A DNA stretch of 64,000 nucleotides from CALXQW01 sp031553045 (GCA_031553045.1 JAVBLZ010000006.1:434001-498000), one strand, 5' to 3'; numbered from the stretch's first letter, positions 53,401-61,948 are shown. The notes: a model not told the origin generated them from the sequence alone. Program-made: numbers and translations.

Positions 53401-53998
53401 TTGAAGCAGATGTACCTATTTTCAAATTAGTTATGGTAACGGCTTGAGAAACCCCCAAGGTCATATCAGTACCCGAGGCCATAAGCACGTCTTTTGCGGT
53501 AAAGCTCCGTAGGGCGTAAGTGTCTGTAATAGTACCGGTAGTTGTACCTGAACCAAAATAAACTTTACCCGTTTGTATATCAACTTTATTGGTAGCTTCA
53601 AAAGTTGAATTTGCACTAGCGCCAGCCGACCTCAACTGAAAAGATGCGCCCGTTTGCACAAAATCATTAACCTTAACGGAGTAATTGTTTGCGCCATAAA
53701 AAGCATGCCAAAGATATGAGGATGAATTATTCCAAGTATCCACATACATACTAGCGCCAATATCTTGTTGACCAGTAACAGTTACGGTTGGGTTTTTGTC
53801 TATAATAGCGGTGCCGTTTGTTAAATTAGGCAATGTGGTTGCATCCGACCATGCCGTACCACTCCAAGTTTTCCATTGCGCAGTAACGTTCATCTTGCCG
53901 CCCTGAGAATAGTAGTAAACACCCGTAGTTTGAGCAAAAATAGCGCTCGTAAAAACTATGGATACTAGAAGAAATGCTGATTTTTTTAGCGAAGACAT
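50411..53998 (-). CDS. Giant PEP-CTERM surface protein with 101-aa tandem repeats
   Basis: An 1195-aa secreted protein with a signal peptide (MSSLKKSAFLLVSIVFTSAIFA) and, throughout, Gly/Ser/Thr-rich beta strands typical of right-handed beta-helix adhesins. The central part has at least two full 101-aa repeats and a partial third (52597-51992 and on), with recurring YxKQ, HTGLL, TVGxDVDTT and NLKSLTI blocks. The C-terminus is IPEPSTYAAIFGLAMFAFVA plus YRRRQKK, the exosortase signal. A TTG start 15 bp upstream is possible; the ATG at 53998 fits the signal peptide. A 5'-leader hairpin lies at 54032-54054. Cell-surface or matrix role inferred. Confidence 0.85.
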   Translation of the reverse strand: MSSLKKSAFLLVSIVFTSAIFAQTTGVYYYSQGGKMNVTAQWKTWSGTAWSDATTLPNLTNGTAIIDKNPTVTVTGQQDIGASMYVDTWNNSSSYLWHAFYGANNYSVKVNDFVQTGASFQLRSAGASANSTFEATNKVDIQTGKVYFGSGTTTGTITDTYALRSFTAKDVLMASGTDMTLGVSQAVTITNLKIGTSASSLATRFYALNNRETSSDTFGKLEVKITSLDILANKAVGAYFGNSTNALKLLEIGTINLKGMGSSGSDSTINIFTSNYDSELGTGLKKINKIVVSEAGAADIYFNGTLTNIYIGTIEVDSTNPLANTPYLSLSGALVENYNIDKVYLKDSGSKYMNLAFRQSAAVNITDFVAADTSLTDSSVRFTAGNDAKLVNITNITNESGSQGGILLANSTNIASEKFTVIGETSVFNVKADVTNVSSFGIADKLSVTGGATVNFGDSSKTLKSFTVKDVDILGGSKNSIYSKQINHTGLLTISGTDSQAIWTVGADVDTTPAASFNTIDLGDGATFNLFAESAATSSVVIAGKFTAVLGSTFAFGASNALNLKSLTINDFDISTGSLSNIYAKQVNQTGLLSLSGAGTQLVFTVGTDVDTTAAATFDKINLATGTTLKISNSANAVSSVVITDKLTALAGSSLTIGAANSNNLKSLTIKDVDISTGNIVNIFARNLVHTGTIDVHGAGTETDWYIGNTSEGITGTFATVNVYDSGYFYLRRGGSEPNHTIDTLNVTSTNSGQTKVTVGASTSYESGSIAITNLNFKAASTTDGVADKNYSYVSMYLLNGAVGSENINITNAALEENAFAYIDFRGNAKIGSLTAGKASKFSVRSPNYTVTVGGNFASDANELAVIGATTLNVKGNFTNTRYYTDGNTTRGLSLNLTKEAVAGSFVVDGYFENKGVVFLNGGESTSDLSVSFGGLRGISGDGNTRFTTNSGYVGGIVTMNLTGDGNYVYVNRIHDYSQGAKEVPANLTGAVSINKTGSGRQVLSGINYFRGDTTVSAGELYMKADGKNNDAKKGIGALILKGGKFGAVGSANVETAQILSSGTVIAENLTWSSAASIVVFVDASGLTNSFLDLVGLIKDTTDSEGAKYVFEFEFLDTSVAILDSYKIAEVDSITGFTENDFAFTTNNENLVNRQFKIESGALYLVTQIPEPSTYAAIFGLAMFAFVAYRRRQKK
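51992..52597 (-). repeat. Tandem 303-bp coding repeats inside the large PEP-CTERM gene
   Basis: Two adjacent 303-bp units (52597-52295 and 52294-51992) begin with VKDVDI/INDFDI and end with NLKSLT. A third, diverged unit starts at 51991 with IKDVDISTGN. Exactly in-frame 101-codon spacing suggests duplication within the gene. Confidence 0.85.
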
Positions 53999-54031
53999 AA
54001 ATATTTTTCCCAAATTAAGAAAAAGTTAAGT

Positions 54032-54054
54032 ACACTTATTTATTATTAAGTGTG
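54032..54054 (-). promoter_or_regulatory. Leader hairpin upstream of the large PEP-CTERM gene
   Basis: ACACTTA and TAAGTGT flank a short AT loop in the untranslated leader, about 35-55 nt before the start codon. A TTGACA (plus-strand TGTCAA near 54072) stands upstream as a -35 candidate. Confidence 0.35.
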
Positions 54055-54207
54055 CCCACATTTTTTTAAAATTATACACCCTGTCAATATTTTTATTGAT
54101 AACTTTTTATTAATCATTTTTTTAACAATATAACTCTGAATTTAATACCCTCATCCCACAAATTTTCTGGACAAAGTTGTTATAAAATTTGATTATTGCG
54201 CCATCTT

Positions 54208-54882
54208 ATGAAAAAATATCTAGCAGAATTAGTTGGGACATTTGTCCTAGTTTTAATGGGTTGCGGCAGCGCAGTTTTTGCAGGCGACGCAATGGCGAAT
54301 GTTGGCGCAGGTGTGGGCACTTTGGGTGTTGCATTTGCCTTCGGCTTGGCTGTTGTGGCAATGGCATACACAATAGGCGGAATATCAGGCTGCCACATCA
54401 ATCCGGCAATCACTTTTGGCGCATTGCTCGCCAAGAGAATAAATGCCAAGGATGCCCTGATGTATATGGTGTTCCAGATTGCCGGCGCAATTTTGGGTTC
54501 AGCCGTAATTTATGCGCTGCTTAGCTTTGGCTCGCATAGCGGCCCTACTATGACAGGCGCAAACGGTTTTGCCGAGGGCGCTTTGCCACAGGCATTCATT
54601 GCTGAGGCCGTATTCACATTTGTCTTTGTCTTGGTGGTTCTTGGTACGACAAGCAAAAAAGGCGCAGGCGCATTTGCAGGATTGGCAATAGGTCTTTCCT
54701 TAGTGCTTGTGCACATAGTTTGCATACCCCTTACAGGCACATCTGTCAACCCCGCACGCAGCATAGGTCCAGCACTTTTTGAAGGCGGTGTTGCACTTAC
54801 GCAGCTTTGGGTTTTCATTGCAGCCCCCATGCTTGGTGCGGCAATTTCTGCCGTAGTGTGGCGCATACTTGAAGACAAATAA
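54208..54882 (+). CDS. aqpZ: Aquaporin Z-type water channel
   Basis: A 224-aa inner-membrane channel of the MIP family with six helices. The two half-helix NPA motifs are present: GCHINPAITFG and TGTSVNPARSIGPAL, and MKKYLAELVGTFVLVLMGCG is the family N-terminus. The aromatic/Arg filter position after the second NPA is Arg (NPAR), as in water-selective AqpZ. A TTG 12 bp upstream is in frame but the ATG at 54208 is preferred. Monocistronic, with a terminator at 54903-54947. Confidence 0.95.
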   Translation: MKKYLAELVGTFVLVLMGCGSAVFAGDAMANVGAGVGTLGVAFAFGLAVVAMAYTIGGISGCHINPAITFGALLAKRINAKDALMYMVFQIAGAILGSAVIYALLSFGSHSGPTMTGANGFAEGALPQAFIAEAVFTFVFVLVVLGTTSKKGAGAFAGLAIGLSLVLVHIVCIPLTGTSVNPARSIGPALFEGGVALTQLWVFIAAPMLGAAISAVVWRILEDK

Positions 54883-54902
54883 TTTCTGACAAACCAGATG
54901 AT

Positions 54903-54947
54903 AAAAAAAGTCTCTTGAAGGGGTTTCCCTCAAGAGACTTTTTTAAT
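54903..54947. terminator. Bidirectional terminator after aqpZ
   Basis: Stem AAAAAAGTCTCTTGA / TCAAGAGACTTTTTT with a G/C extension near the loop; also suits the convergent SGNH-like gene. Confidence 0.9.
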
Positions 54948-54972
54948 TAAATTTTGCCCAATAATTTTTGGC

Positions 54973-56031
54973 TTATTTGAAACGCTCCGCATTAAAAGCG
55001 TCTCTTTCCTTGCCGGACTTTATGAGGTCTTCCGCAATTTTACCTACGTTGTCTTTTGTAACATAAACTCCAAAATCGGCAGGCAAACCTTTTTTATCTT
55101 TGTCGAATATAAATTTCAACATCATATCATCTACCTGCGGTATGCAATGGCTTTCTTCCACGTAATATTCATCATTGCAAGCCACGCTGTTATAACCGCC
55201 AAAATAGTAAAAATCCGTAATTTGCGCAATGCCTTTGAGATATTCCGCAAAATCTTCCATGACTATTGCATCTAAGAAGTTTGCGTTATTTGGGTAAAAA
55301 GTAACAATCAGCTTGATGCCGTTTTTGTCGCAAACTTCCTTGATTTTACGGACATAAGATACGGACTCCTTAATAGACGTGCCCCTAAAATGCCTCTCTT
55401 TGGGATTGTGGAATGAGGGTTCTTCGGCGGAGTATTTTTTAGGGTCTTGCTTTTGCTTGTTAAAGACCGTCATATCCAACCTGCCGCCACGTTCCAAAAC
55501 AAGCTCATGCCCTTTTGATTTGTCGGTAATTTTTTTATAGGTGCGCTCAGGCATGAAAGAAACCAAAGCCCTCAGATAAAATTCAAACAAGCTCTCCTCC
55601 AACTGGACTTCCGGATGATGGCGCTTGTCTAAATCTATATCATTAAATATGTATCTTATATTTATGGAATCTAGCTCAAGATAAACGCATTTAAGCTTAT
55701 TGGGACGCTTGAGCATATAGTCAAAAAACTTTGCATAGTCTCTGGGTGTACCGTTTGAGATGTTGAAATTGTAAAACTTGTAATCCGGCAAATACTTTTC
55801 CAAAGCGGAAGGCATAAGAGCCGCCACTCTAGAGCTGCCTAATATTGCGGAATCAACCTCAGGATGCTTTTTAAGCTCAAGAATTGTGCGGAACCTGTCG
55901 TTTGGGGCACGCATTCTGAAAAAACCACTGTCAAAAATATCCACAGGGTCAACAATGTAGTTCATCGCCATTAAGCTTAAAATAAAGCCCAAACAGCTAT
56001 ACATTACCGTAAATACAAATTTTTTATCCAT
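54973..56031 (-). CDS. SGNH-like membrane-anchored protein partnering an MBOAT acyltransferase
   Basis: A 352-aa protein with one N-terminal membrane helix (about 6-27) and a periplasmic domain. SAILGSSRVAALMP resembles block I of SGNH/GDSL proteins (catalytic Ser), and EESHCIPQVDDMML carries a late His in a D/E-x-x-H-like context; NFNISNGTPRDYA is another conserved-looking block. Such proteins (AlgJ/AlgX, DltD, PatB) work with MBOAT proteins to O-acetylate extracellular polymers. The gene follows the MBOAT gene by 5 bp, which supports that role. I do not know which polymer. Confidence 0.7.
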   Translation of the reverse strand: MDKKFVFTVMYSCLGFILSLMAMNYIVDPVDIFDSGFFRMRAPNDRFRTILELKKHPEVDSAILGSSRVAALMPSALEKYLPDYKFYNFNISNGTPRDYAKFFDYMLKRPNKLKCVYLELDSINIRYIFNDIDLDKRHHPEVQLEESLFEFYLRALVSFMPERTYKKITDKSKGHELVLERGGRLDMTVFNKQKQDPKKYSAEEPSFHNPKERHFRGTSIKESVSYVRKIKEVCDKNGIKLIVTFYPNNANFLDAIVMEDFAEYLKGIAQITDFYYFGGYNSVACNDEYYVEESHCIPQVDDMMLKFIFDKDKKGLPADFGVYVTKDNVGKIAEDLIKSGKERDAFNAERFK

Positions 56032-56036
56032 GATTT

Positions 56037-57494
56037 TTAGAAATTGAAGTACAAAAATTCGCTCTCTTTATTCAGGCTTATCAATGAAACCATAAGCATG
56101 ACTATTGTGAACAGCAAGTGTTTATAGTCTGGCTTAAACCTGTCTTTAAGCTGTATGCTGTTTGGGCACATGAATACCAAAAAGAAAGATAACCCAAGCA
56201 CAATCAAAGACATGCTACGCTCAAAATTTATATGTATCGGGAAGAATATTTCTTCTATGAATTTTTGCGCCGAAAGGAAGTTGTAATTGATGTCTAGCAA
56301 ACTTGTAATGTCTAACATGCAACCCGCTATGTAGCCCATGCGGGTAAAGTTTGGCGAAGTAAACACCACAGACATAAATATAAGGAATATGAAAGTTATG
56401 AATACGCCTAAGCGCCTCGGCAAAGGTTTGTAGTGCTTTGCGAGGTATCTGTGTATTATGCTTGCAATGCCATGGAGCAAGCCCCAGACAACAAATATCC
56501 AACTTGCGCCGTGCCACACGCCAACAACTATCATGATGACAAATATGTTTAAATAGGTTCTAAATTCGCCCTTCTTGCTGCCGCCAAGCGGGAAGAAAAC
56601 GTAATTGCGGATAAACACCATCATTGTCATGTGCCAAGTCTGCCAAAACTCCCTGATGTTTGCGGATTTTAAAGGCGACATAAAGTTGATGGGCAAAGCT
56701 ATGTTGAATATTAATCCCAAGCCAATCGCCATGTCGCAATATCCTGAGAAGTCAAAATACATTTGGAACATAGACGCCAAAGAGGCGCACCAGGAAGAAA
56801 TAATGTTCAATTCAACGTCAGACTTGAATACGGAACTGACATAGACGCTCATCGTATCGGCGAGCATAATTTTTTTGAAAAGCCCTATCGTAAAAATAAA
56901 TACGCCTCTGGAAATATTTTCATAATTTATGATATGCTTTTCCGGCTCATGAAACTGGGGCGCCATAGTCTTATAAAGCACAATGGGACCGGCTATGAGT
57001 TGGGGGAAAAACGCCACAAATGTAGAATACCAACCTATGTCTTTATTTGCATGGATATCGCCCCTGTAAATATCGACCAAATATGCAACCTGCTGAAAAG
57101 TAAAAAAGCTTATCCCCAATGGCAAGGCTATGTGCTGAAGCGGTATATTTACTGGCAATACGGAATTCAGGTTGAATATAATAAAGTCCGTATATTTGTA
57201 AAAGCCAAGCAATCCTATGTTAAATAAGACGCCAAAAGTGCACATATAAAAAGACACTTTTGCATTGCCTCTTTTTGCGGACGAATCAATGCCTATGCCC
57301 ACCACATAATTGACGATGATAGAGGCAAGTATAATCCATATATACCACGGATTAAAGTATCCGTAGAAAATTATGCTCGCAAACGCCATTAGAAAAAGCG
57401 ACATGCGCAACCCCACATATTTAGAGGACAAAAAGTACGTCGCAAAAGTCAGTGGGAAAAATACAAATATAAATATATACGAGTTAAATAACAT
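56037..57494 (-). CDS. MBOAT family O-acyltransferase (AlgI-like)
   Basis: A 485-aa protein with about 11-12 transmembrane helices that moves acyl (usually acetyl) groups across the inner membrane to a periplasmic partner. NIREFWQTWHMTM and VVGVWHGASWIFVVWGLLHG hold the two conserved histidines, and FPQLIAGPIV, MYFDFSGYCDMAIG and SFFTFQQVAYLVDIYRG are AlgI hallmarks. It is first of a two-gene unit with the SGNH-like protein. The polymer acetylated is not known; PEP-CTERM surface proteins nearby suggest an exopolysaccharide matrix. Confidence 0.92.
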   Translation of the reverse strand: MLFNSYIFIFVFFPLTFATYFLSSKYVGLRMSLFLMAFASIIFYGYFNPWYIWIILASIIVNYVVGIGIDSSAKRGNAKVSFYMCTFGVLFNIGLLGFYKYTDFIIFNLNSVLPVNIPLQHIALPLGISFFTFQQVAYLVDIYRGDIHANKDIGWYSTFVAFFPQLIAGPIVLYKTMAPQFHEPEKHIINYENISRGVFIFTIGLFKKIMLADTMSVYVSSVFKSDVELNIISSWCASLASMFQMYFDFSGYCDMAIGLGLIFNIALPINFMSPLKSANIREFWQTWHMTMMVFIRNYVFFPLGGSKKGEFRTYLNIFVIMIVVGVWHGASWIFVVWGLLHGIASIIHRYLAKHYKPLPRRLGVFITFIFLIFMSVVFTSPNFTRMGYIAGCMLDITSLLDINYNFLSAQKFIEEIFFPIHINFERSMSLIVLGLSFFLVFMCPNSIQLKDRFKPDYKHLLFTIVMLMVSLISLNKESEFLYFNF

Positions 57495-57667
57495 AAAAGT
57501 ATTTGCAGAATATGCACAAATAAAAACCCGAGAAGCTAAATTCAGCCGTTTTTATTGTCAATACTATACTTTTAAAACAGGTGCTTTAAGAACCAATAAA
57601 AATAGAAATATCTGTAATGATTTTTACCTATTCTTCGATTATCAAAGTTTTTTTAGACACTTTGAAA

Positions 57668-58666
57668 TTAGAGTTTTCTTTTTGATTTTTTACGCACACA
57701 AGTTACGAATAAAAGAGAGGCAATTCCCAATATAAACGCATATGTCGAAGGCTCTGGAATTGTTCCGTAATGAATGACTGCAACACCCCGCAAATCAAAA
57801 CCAGGAGTTCCGCCCTGCCCATTTTCTTCATCCGGTATTGGGTCATAAATCAAATTTCCCGCACTATCAAGGCTGCTTCCATCGCCATAAATATCTATTA
57901 TTTTTACATATTTGATATTATTCAAATCTTGCAAGAGAAAACTATCTATCACATGATTCATATATGCCTCAGAGAAAGAAAAATCTCCATAATTTCCGAA
58001 TTGTTGGTAATAACTTTTTTGGCTGAGGGCATAATTGTAGGCGTAGGTAAGCTCGGAAAGGTCGAACCCATGCCCATAACCCGCCTCGTATTTTGATGCA
58101 AGATTATATATATCTAGCGGATCCACATAGGCGTTAGTTTCCCCTATAATGCTTTGCCCCAGATAAAAGTTTGGGAAACGCATAAAATTTATGCCGTCGG
58201 TGGAAACTTCAATATAGGCAAGCTCTAAATAGTTTTCGCTAAAGCCATTTTCAAATACCGCAAAATCGATACCCTCGCCGTTGCCAATGGGGTTTGCAAA
58301 TGTAAGAGTTATAGTGCCACCATTGCCAAGCGTAACGACATGTCCTGTGGGGTCAAAGTCTGTTATTGCGCCCAGCGCTTTGGTGGGGTCGGCAAATTTT
58401 GGCAATATTGCAGAACCCTTGATATAATTGCTATATCCAGTTGCCCAGCCAAGAATGTCTGGATTGGGAATGCTTGTTGAATTTTCTGCAAATGGATAAA
58501 TTGCGACAGTCCCCGCCGCCGTTGAAGTGCCGCTTCCACCCGGTCCAAAACTCCACACTACATTTTGGAAATAGTCATAAGATTCTCCATTCTGTGGCAG
58601 ATAGACCAACGCATAAGATGCAAAGCTCAATGTAAAACTTAGTAGTGATGTAATTGCTTTTTTCAT
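57668..58666 (-). CDS. PEP-CTERM surface protein of the B12 operon
   Basis: A 332-aa secreted protein: signal peptide MKKAITSLLSFTLSFASYA, a beta-sandwich-like body and the C-terminal sorting signal IPEPSTYAFILGIASLLF plus a basic tail RKKSKRK. The blocks VTLGNGGTITLTFANPIGNG, IDFAVFENGF and YIEVSTDGINFMRFP recur in surface proteins encoded beside TonB receptors; the family is otherwise undescribed to me. It lies 7 bp after the TonB receptor gene and is the last gene under the cobalamin riboswitch, so I infer binding or handing over of cobalamin at the surface. Confidence 0.8.
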   Translation of the reverse strand: MKKAITSLLSFTLSFASYALVYLPQNGESYDYFQNVVWSFGPGGSGTSTAAGTVAIYPFAENSTSIPNPDILGWATGYSNYIKGSAILPKFADPTKALGAITDFDPTGHVVTLGNGGTITLTFANPIGNGEGIDFAVFENGFSENYLELAYIEVSTDGINFMRFPNFYLGQSIIGETNAYVDPLDIYNLASKYEAGYGHGFDLSELTYAYNYALSQKSYYQQFGNYGDFSFSEAYMNHVIDSFLLQDLNNIKYVKIIDIYGDGSSLDSAGNLIYDPIPDEENGQGGTPGFDLRGVAVIHYGTIPEPSTYAFILGIASLLFVTCVRKKSKRKL

Positions 58667-58673
58667 ATTTTTT

Positions 58674-60701
58674 TTAAAAATTTATTTGAAGACCGATTTT
58701 AAACATCCGCCCGATGGATGGATAATATGCGCCGCTAAAGGCCATTGCGGCATAATTTTCGTCGAAAGCGTTTTCAAGCGCCCCATACACAGATACATTT
58801 CTTGTAAGCGTTATATTTGCCCTAAAGTCCACCGTCAGATAAGAAGGCATTTGAGGCTCTTTGTTGGCAAAGTCATTCCCTTCATATTGCTTTGAACAAT
58901 AATTGATTTGCGCCGTGAATGTAACATATTCAAGAGGTTTAACGTAAAGCCCGCTAAATCCCGTTACAGGGGGCACAAGAGGAATGCCGTTTCCCTTATT
59001 TTCTCCTGCAATAAAATGAGCATCTACACACGTTGCACCTGTGAACGCCCCCCAATATTCATCATCATAATTGAGCATCAAATCTATGCCATAGCGTGCG
59101 GTATCTGGGGCGTTTACATTGTTGAGTACAGCGCTTCCCGCCGGTTTGATATACATTATTTCATCATGCATAAACAGGGCAAAAAAACTTATATCTAGTG
59201 TCCATTTTTTATCTATAAATTTTACACCGGCTTCAAAGTTTTGCCCAGTTTCTGGCTTTAAGTCTGGATTAAAATTACTTATCAGCGCACTCCATGAATT
59301 TTGATAACGAGCAATTTCATCAGTTGTAGGATACCTATAAATTTGGTCAAAGCGTGCATAGATGCTGGCGGAATCGATGAACCTATAATTAATGCCGGCA
59401 CTCGCCGCCAAGCCGTATTGCCAATTATCTTCATCCATAGAGGATTTTAATGTCGGCAGTTGCCCCGGCCTTCTTGGAGGGTCGTAACGAGCGTCTTTAA
59501 TATGAACATAAGACGCCTCTGCCCTGCCTGAAGTGCTGAGGGAAAGTTCGTCAGTTATAAAATATTCTGCGCCGACATACGGACCTATATCTATGCGCCC
59601 CACTTTGGCGTTTTCTGCCATGAACTTTGGGTTTATTGGAACACTTCTATAAAAGGCATAGTCGATGTCTGCATAAGCGACATCCAAACCTGTATAAATT
59701 TTTAAATCTTCAAATTTATCAATTTCCATGCGTGGATTAAAGGCGTAAGACCACTGGTTATTTTCATTTAACCCATTTTTATCCGCAGCCTCTCTATCTC
59801 GAAAATTCATACCAAAAAGCAATTCAGATTTCCCCAATGCGGATTCGCTCTTAAGCGCTGAGGAATAAACACCTGTATCATAGAAATAGTGTATCCCCTT
59901 GCCTGTTTTTCTGGGGTTTGAATGTAATTGCTCCAAAGATATAGGGCTTGCGTAGTTTGTATCGCTTTGTCCGTAACTTCCTGAAAATTCGAGGGTATTT
60001 TTTGAGTCTATTTTATAACCCAACGATGCGCTAAAATTGTCCGCCCATGCTTTTGAATTATCGCAATAGCCGTCCGTATAAAGCCTGTTAATGTCTAAAT
60101 TATAAAAGAAATCCCCCTGAGAACCCGTGAAAGACCCATCCACATTGTAAGTGCCGTAAGACCCATACATCAAATTCACTGCAAAATTGTTTTCATCCGC
60201 CCCTTTCTTGGTGTTAATTTTAATGACACCCGCAACGGCGTTATTGCCATACATTGCGCTTTGCGCCCCACGCAAAACTTCTATACTTTCAATATTATCT
60301 ACGGGAATTGATGTCCATATAGGGTTAGACATATCAACCCTATTGTAGCGTTGCCCATCTACAAGAACAAGTATGCGTTGCTGAGAATTGTCTCCAAAAC
60401 CACGCATAGATAAGGATGAATCTATTGCGCTTCCCGCACTCAAAAATCGTACATTCGCTTTTTTTTGCAATATTTCCGGAATAGTTAAAGCGCCACTTTG
60501 TTTGATTTCATCTTCTGTTATTACAGTAGAGCTTACTGGAGTGTTAAGCGCATCGCTAGAAAAACGATACGCCGTAACCTCAAGAGGTTCAAGCACTGCC
60601 ACAGCCTCATCTTGCGCATTTTTCTCAAGAGGAAGTTCCTCAGCGAAAAGCTGCGCAAAAAGAAGCGGCAAAAGCAGAATCTCAAGAATTCTTTTCATCA
60701 C
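58674..60701 (-). CDS. BtuB-like TonB-dependent outer-membrane receptor
   Basis: A 675-aa receptor with a signal peptide (MMKRILEILLLPLLFAQLFA), a TonB box-like stretch near LEPLEVTAY, plug domain (VSSTVITEDEIKQSGALTIPEIL in part, SMRGFGDNSQQRILVLVDGQRYN, VDNIESIEVLRGAQSAMYGNNA, VAGVIKINTKKG) and a 22-strand barrel ending GRMFKIGLQINF. In gut and soil bacteria such receptors with this plug pattern import cobalamin. The upstream cobalamin riboswitch makes corrinoid the likely cargo. It lies 41 bp after the DUF4465-like gene. Confidence 0.88.
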   Translation of the reverse strand: MMKRILEILLLPLLFAQLFAEELPLEKNAQDEAVAVLEPLEVTAYRFSSDALNTPVSSTVITEDEIKQSGALTIPEILQKKANVRFLSAGSAIDSSLSMRGFGDNSQQRILVLVDGQRYNRVDMSNPIWTSIPVDNIESIEVLRGAQSAMYGNNAVAGVIKINTKKGADENNFAVNLMYGSYGTYNVDGSFTGSQGDFFYNLDINRLYTDGYCDNSKAWADNFSASLGYKIDSKNTLEFSGSYGQSDTNYASPISLEQLHSNPRKTGKGIHYFYDTGVYSSALKSESALGKSELLFGMNFRDREAADKNGLNENNQWSYAFNPRMEIDKFEDLKIYTGLDVAYADIDYAFYRSVPINPKFMAENAKVGRIDIGPYVGAEYFITDELSLSTSGRAEASYVHIKDARYDPPRRPGQLPTLKSSMDEDNWQYGLAASAGINYRFIDSASIYARFDQIYRYPTTDEIARYQNSWSALISNFNPDLKPETGQNFEAGVKFIDKKWTLDISFFALFMHDEIMYIKPAGSAVLNNVNAPDTARYGIDLMLNYDDEYWGAFTGATCVDAHFIAGENKGNGIPLVPPVTGFSGLYVKPLEYVTFTAQINYCSKQYEGNDFANKEPQMPSYLTVDFRANITLTRNVSVYGALENAFDENYAAMAFSGAYYPSIGRMFKIGLQINF

Positions 60702-60742
60702 AACAAAATATGTTGGTCAAAAAATAGTTTTCCTTTACAAAA

Positions 60743-61819
60743 TTATTTGTTGGATTTTTTCCTTCTGCGATATGCTAAAAATGCGGCTGAAAGCCCCAAT
60801 ACTACCGCATATTCGGCGGGCTCGGGGATGTTGCTTGTGCTGTAAGAAACATTGTCTATTGCCACATAAGAGGGAGATCCCATACCTGCGCCTTCGCTGC
60901 CAAAAGTGCTTATAGTTTGGAAGGCAAGCCCCGTAAGGCCGTCGGTATATAAACTGCCGTCCGTTCCGTAAAGACCAGTTAAATTAACAGTCGTCCAGTC
61001 ATAGGTAAGTATGTCATTTACACCGTCAATATATTTAGCGGCAACCCAGTCAACATAAGTGTCTGTGAGTAACCCACTATCCATATCTAAAACGCCATAA
61101 ATGCGTACGGTATAAAGCCCGTCGGTCTTTGTATGGATATTGGTTTTACCCATGTAAGAGTCGTTTTTGCCAGTGTCATCAAGTTTTTGATATAATAAAG
61201 CCGTCAAAGAAAGATCAACGCTTGTAAAGAAAACTTTACCCGTATCTAAGACAAGGCTGCAATTTTTCAGATAGTCTTTGACATTGCCATCTAAATCGGC
61301 GTCATCCAAATCCTGACTGAATGTATTATCAAACACCGAGTTTTTACCCGTCAACCAAGAAGAATATGCGTTTGAATAACCCGTTACCCCGTTATAATCT
61401 GCGGCCTTTTGCCCAGAATAAAAGATATCTGAAGATGAAATGAACATCGTAAGATAGTTGCTGCCACCCGCAGCACCGCCTGAAGCGGTATTGGCATCAT
61501 AGTCATAAATATTTGCGCCAAGCGTATTGGATGTAGAATTGAATACATTACTGCCGCCGCCGAAATACGCCCAAGTATCGGGATCATAAAACGCTTGATA
61601 ACCCCCTGAGAGCGTATAGCCGTCAGATGAACTTTTTACAGCGCCATTTACGGGGTTTTGACCAGAATAGTCGTAGGGCAAATATTCTGAAGTTGACGTT
61701 CCAGACATCGGAGAGACATCTTCAAAACCAAAGACGCCGGCATTCAGAGCAGAAACCGCAGAGATTAAAAATATCGCCGCAGAGATTATTATTTTTTTAT
61801 TATATGTGTGTGTTTTCAT
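60743..61819 (-). CDS. DUF4465-like PEP-CTERM surface protein, first gene of the B12 operon
   Basis: A 358-aa secreted protein. Signal peptide to about LNAG; then VFGFEDVSPMSG, SGGYQAFYDPDTWAYFGGGSNVFN, a long central beta domain (DTYVDWVAAKYIDG, LTGLAFQTISTFGSEGAGMG, SPSYVAIDNVSY) resembling DUF4465, which is often encoded beside BtuB. The C-terminus IPEPAEYAVVLGLSAAFLAY plus RRRKK is a PEP-CTERM signal (PEPA variant). The start ATG has a good RBS (AAGGAAC). It directly follows the cobalamin riboswitch. Function as a corrinoid binder is inferred. Confidence 0.78.
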   Translation of the reverse strand: MKTHTYNKKIIISAAIFLISAVSALNAGVFGFEDVSPMSGTSTSEYLPYDYSGQNPVNGAVKSSSDGYTLSGGYQAFYDPDTWAYFGGGSNVFNSTSNTLGANIYDYDANTASGGAAGGSNYLTMFISSSDIFYSGQKAADYNGVTGYSNAYSSWLTGKNSVFDNTFSQDLDDADLDGNVKDYLKNCSLVLDTGKVFFTSVDLSLTALLYQKLDDTGKNDSYMGKTNIHTKTDGLYTVRIYGVLDMDSGLLTDTYVDWVAAKYIDGVNDILTYDWTTVNLTGLYGTDGSLYTDGLTGLAFQTISTFGSEGAGMGSPSYVAIDNVSYSTSNIPEPAEYAVVLGLSAAFLAYRRRKKSNK

Positions 61820-61948
61820 TATGTTCCTTTTTTTAGTCTTTCGCTAAAACACCGCTTGTCGCAAGTGATGGAACACGGAATAAAATGCGTATAAAAATTA
61901 TACAGACACACATTTTCCGAAGATTCCAATACTCGAGAATCAGTCAGG
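61820..61948 (-). promoter_or_regulatory. Leader and expression platform of the B12 operon
   Basis: Between the riboswitch core and the ATG at 61819 lies an untranslated stretch with the ribosome-binding site AAGGAAC. It can form alternative hairpins near 61890-61945, so control is probably at translation initiation or by a terminator-like fold; I cannot tell which. Confidence 0.5.

Noticed and set aside
56763..57227. 154-codon plus-strand frame antisense to the MBOAT gene
   Set aside because: It lies wholly within a well-supported gene and its translation resembles no protein; treated as a shadow frame.
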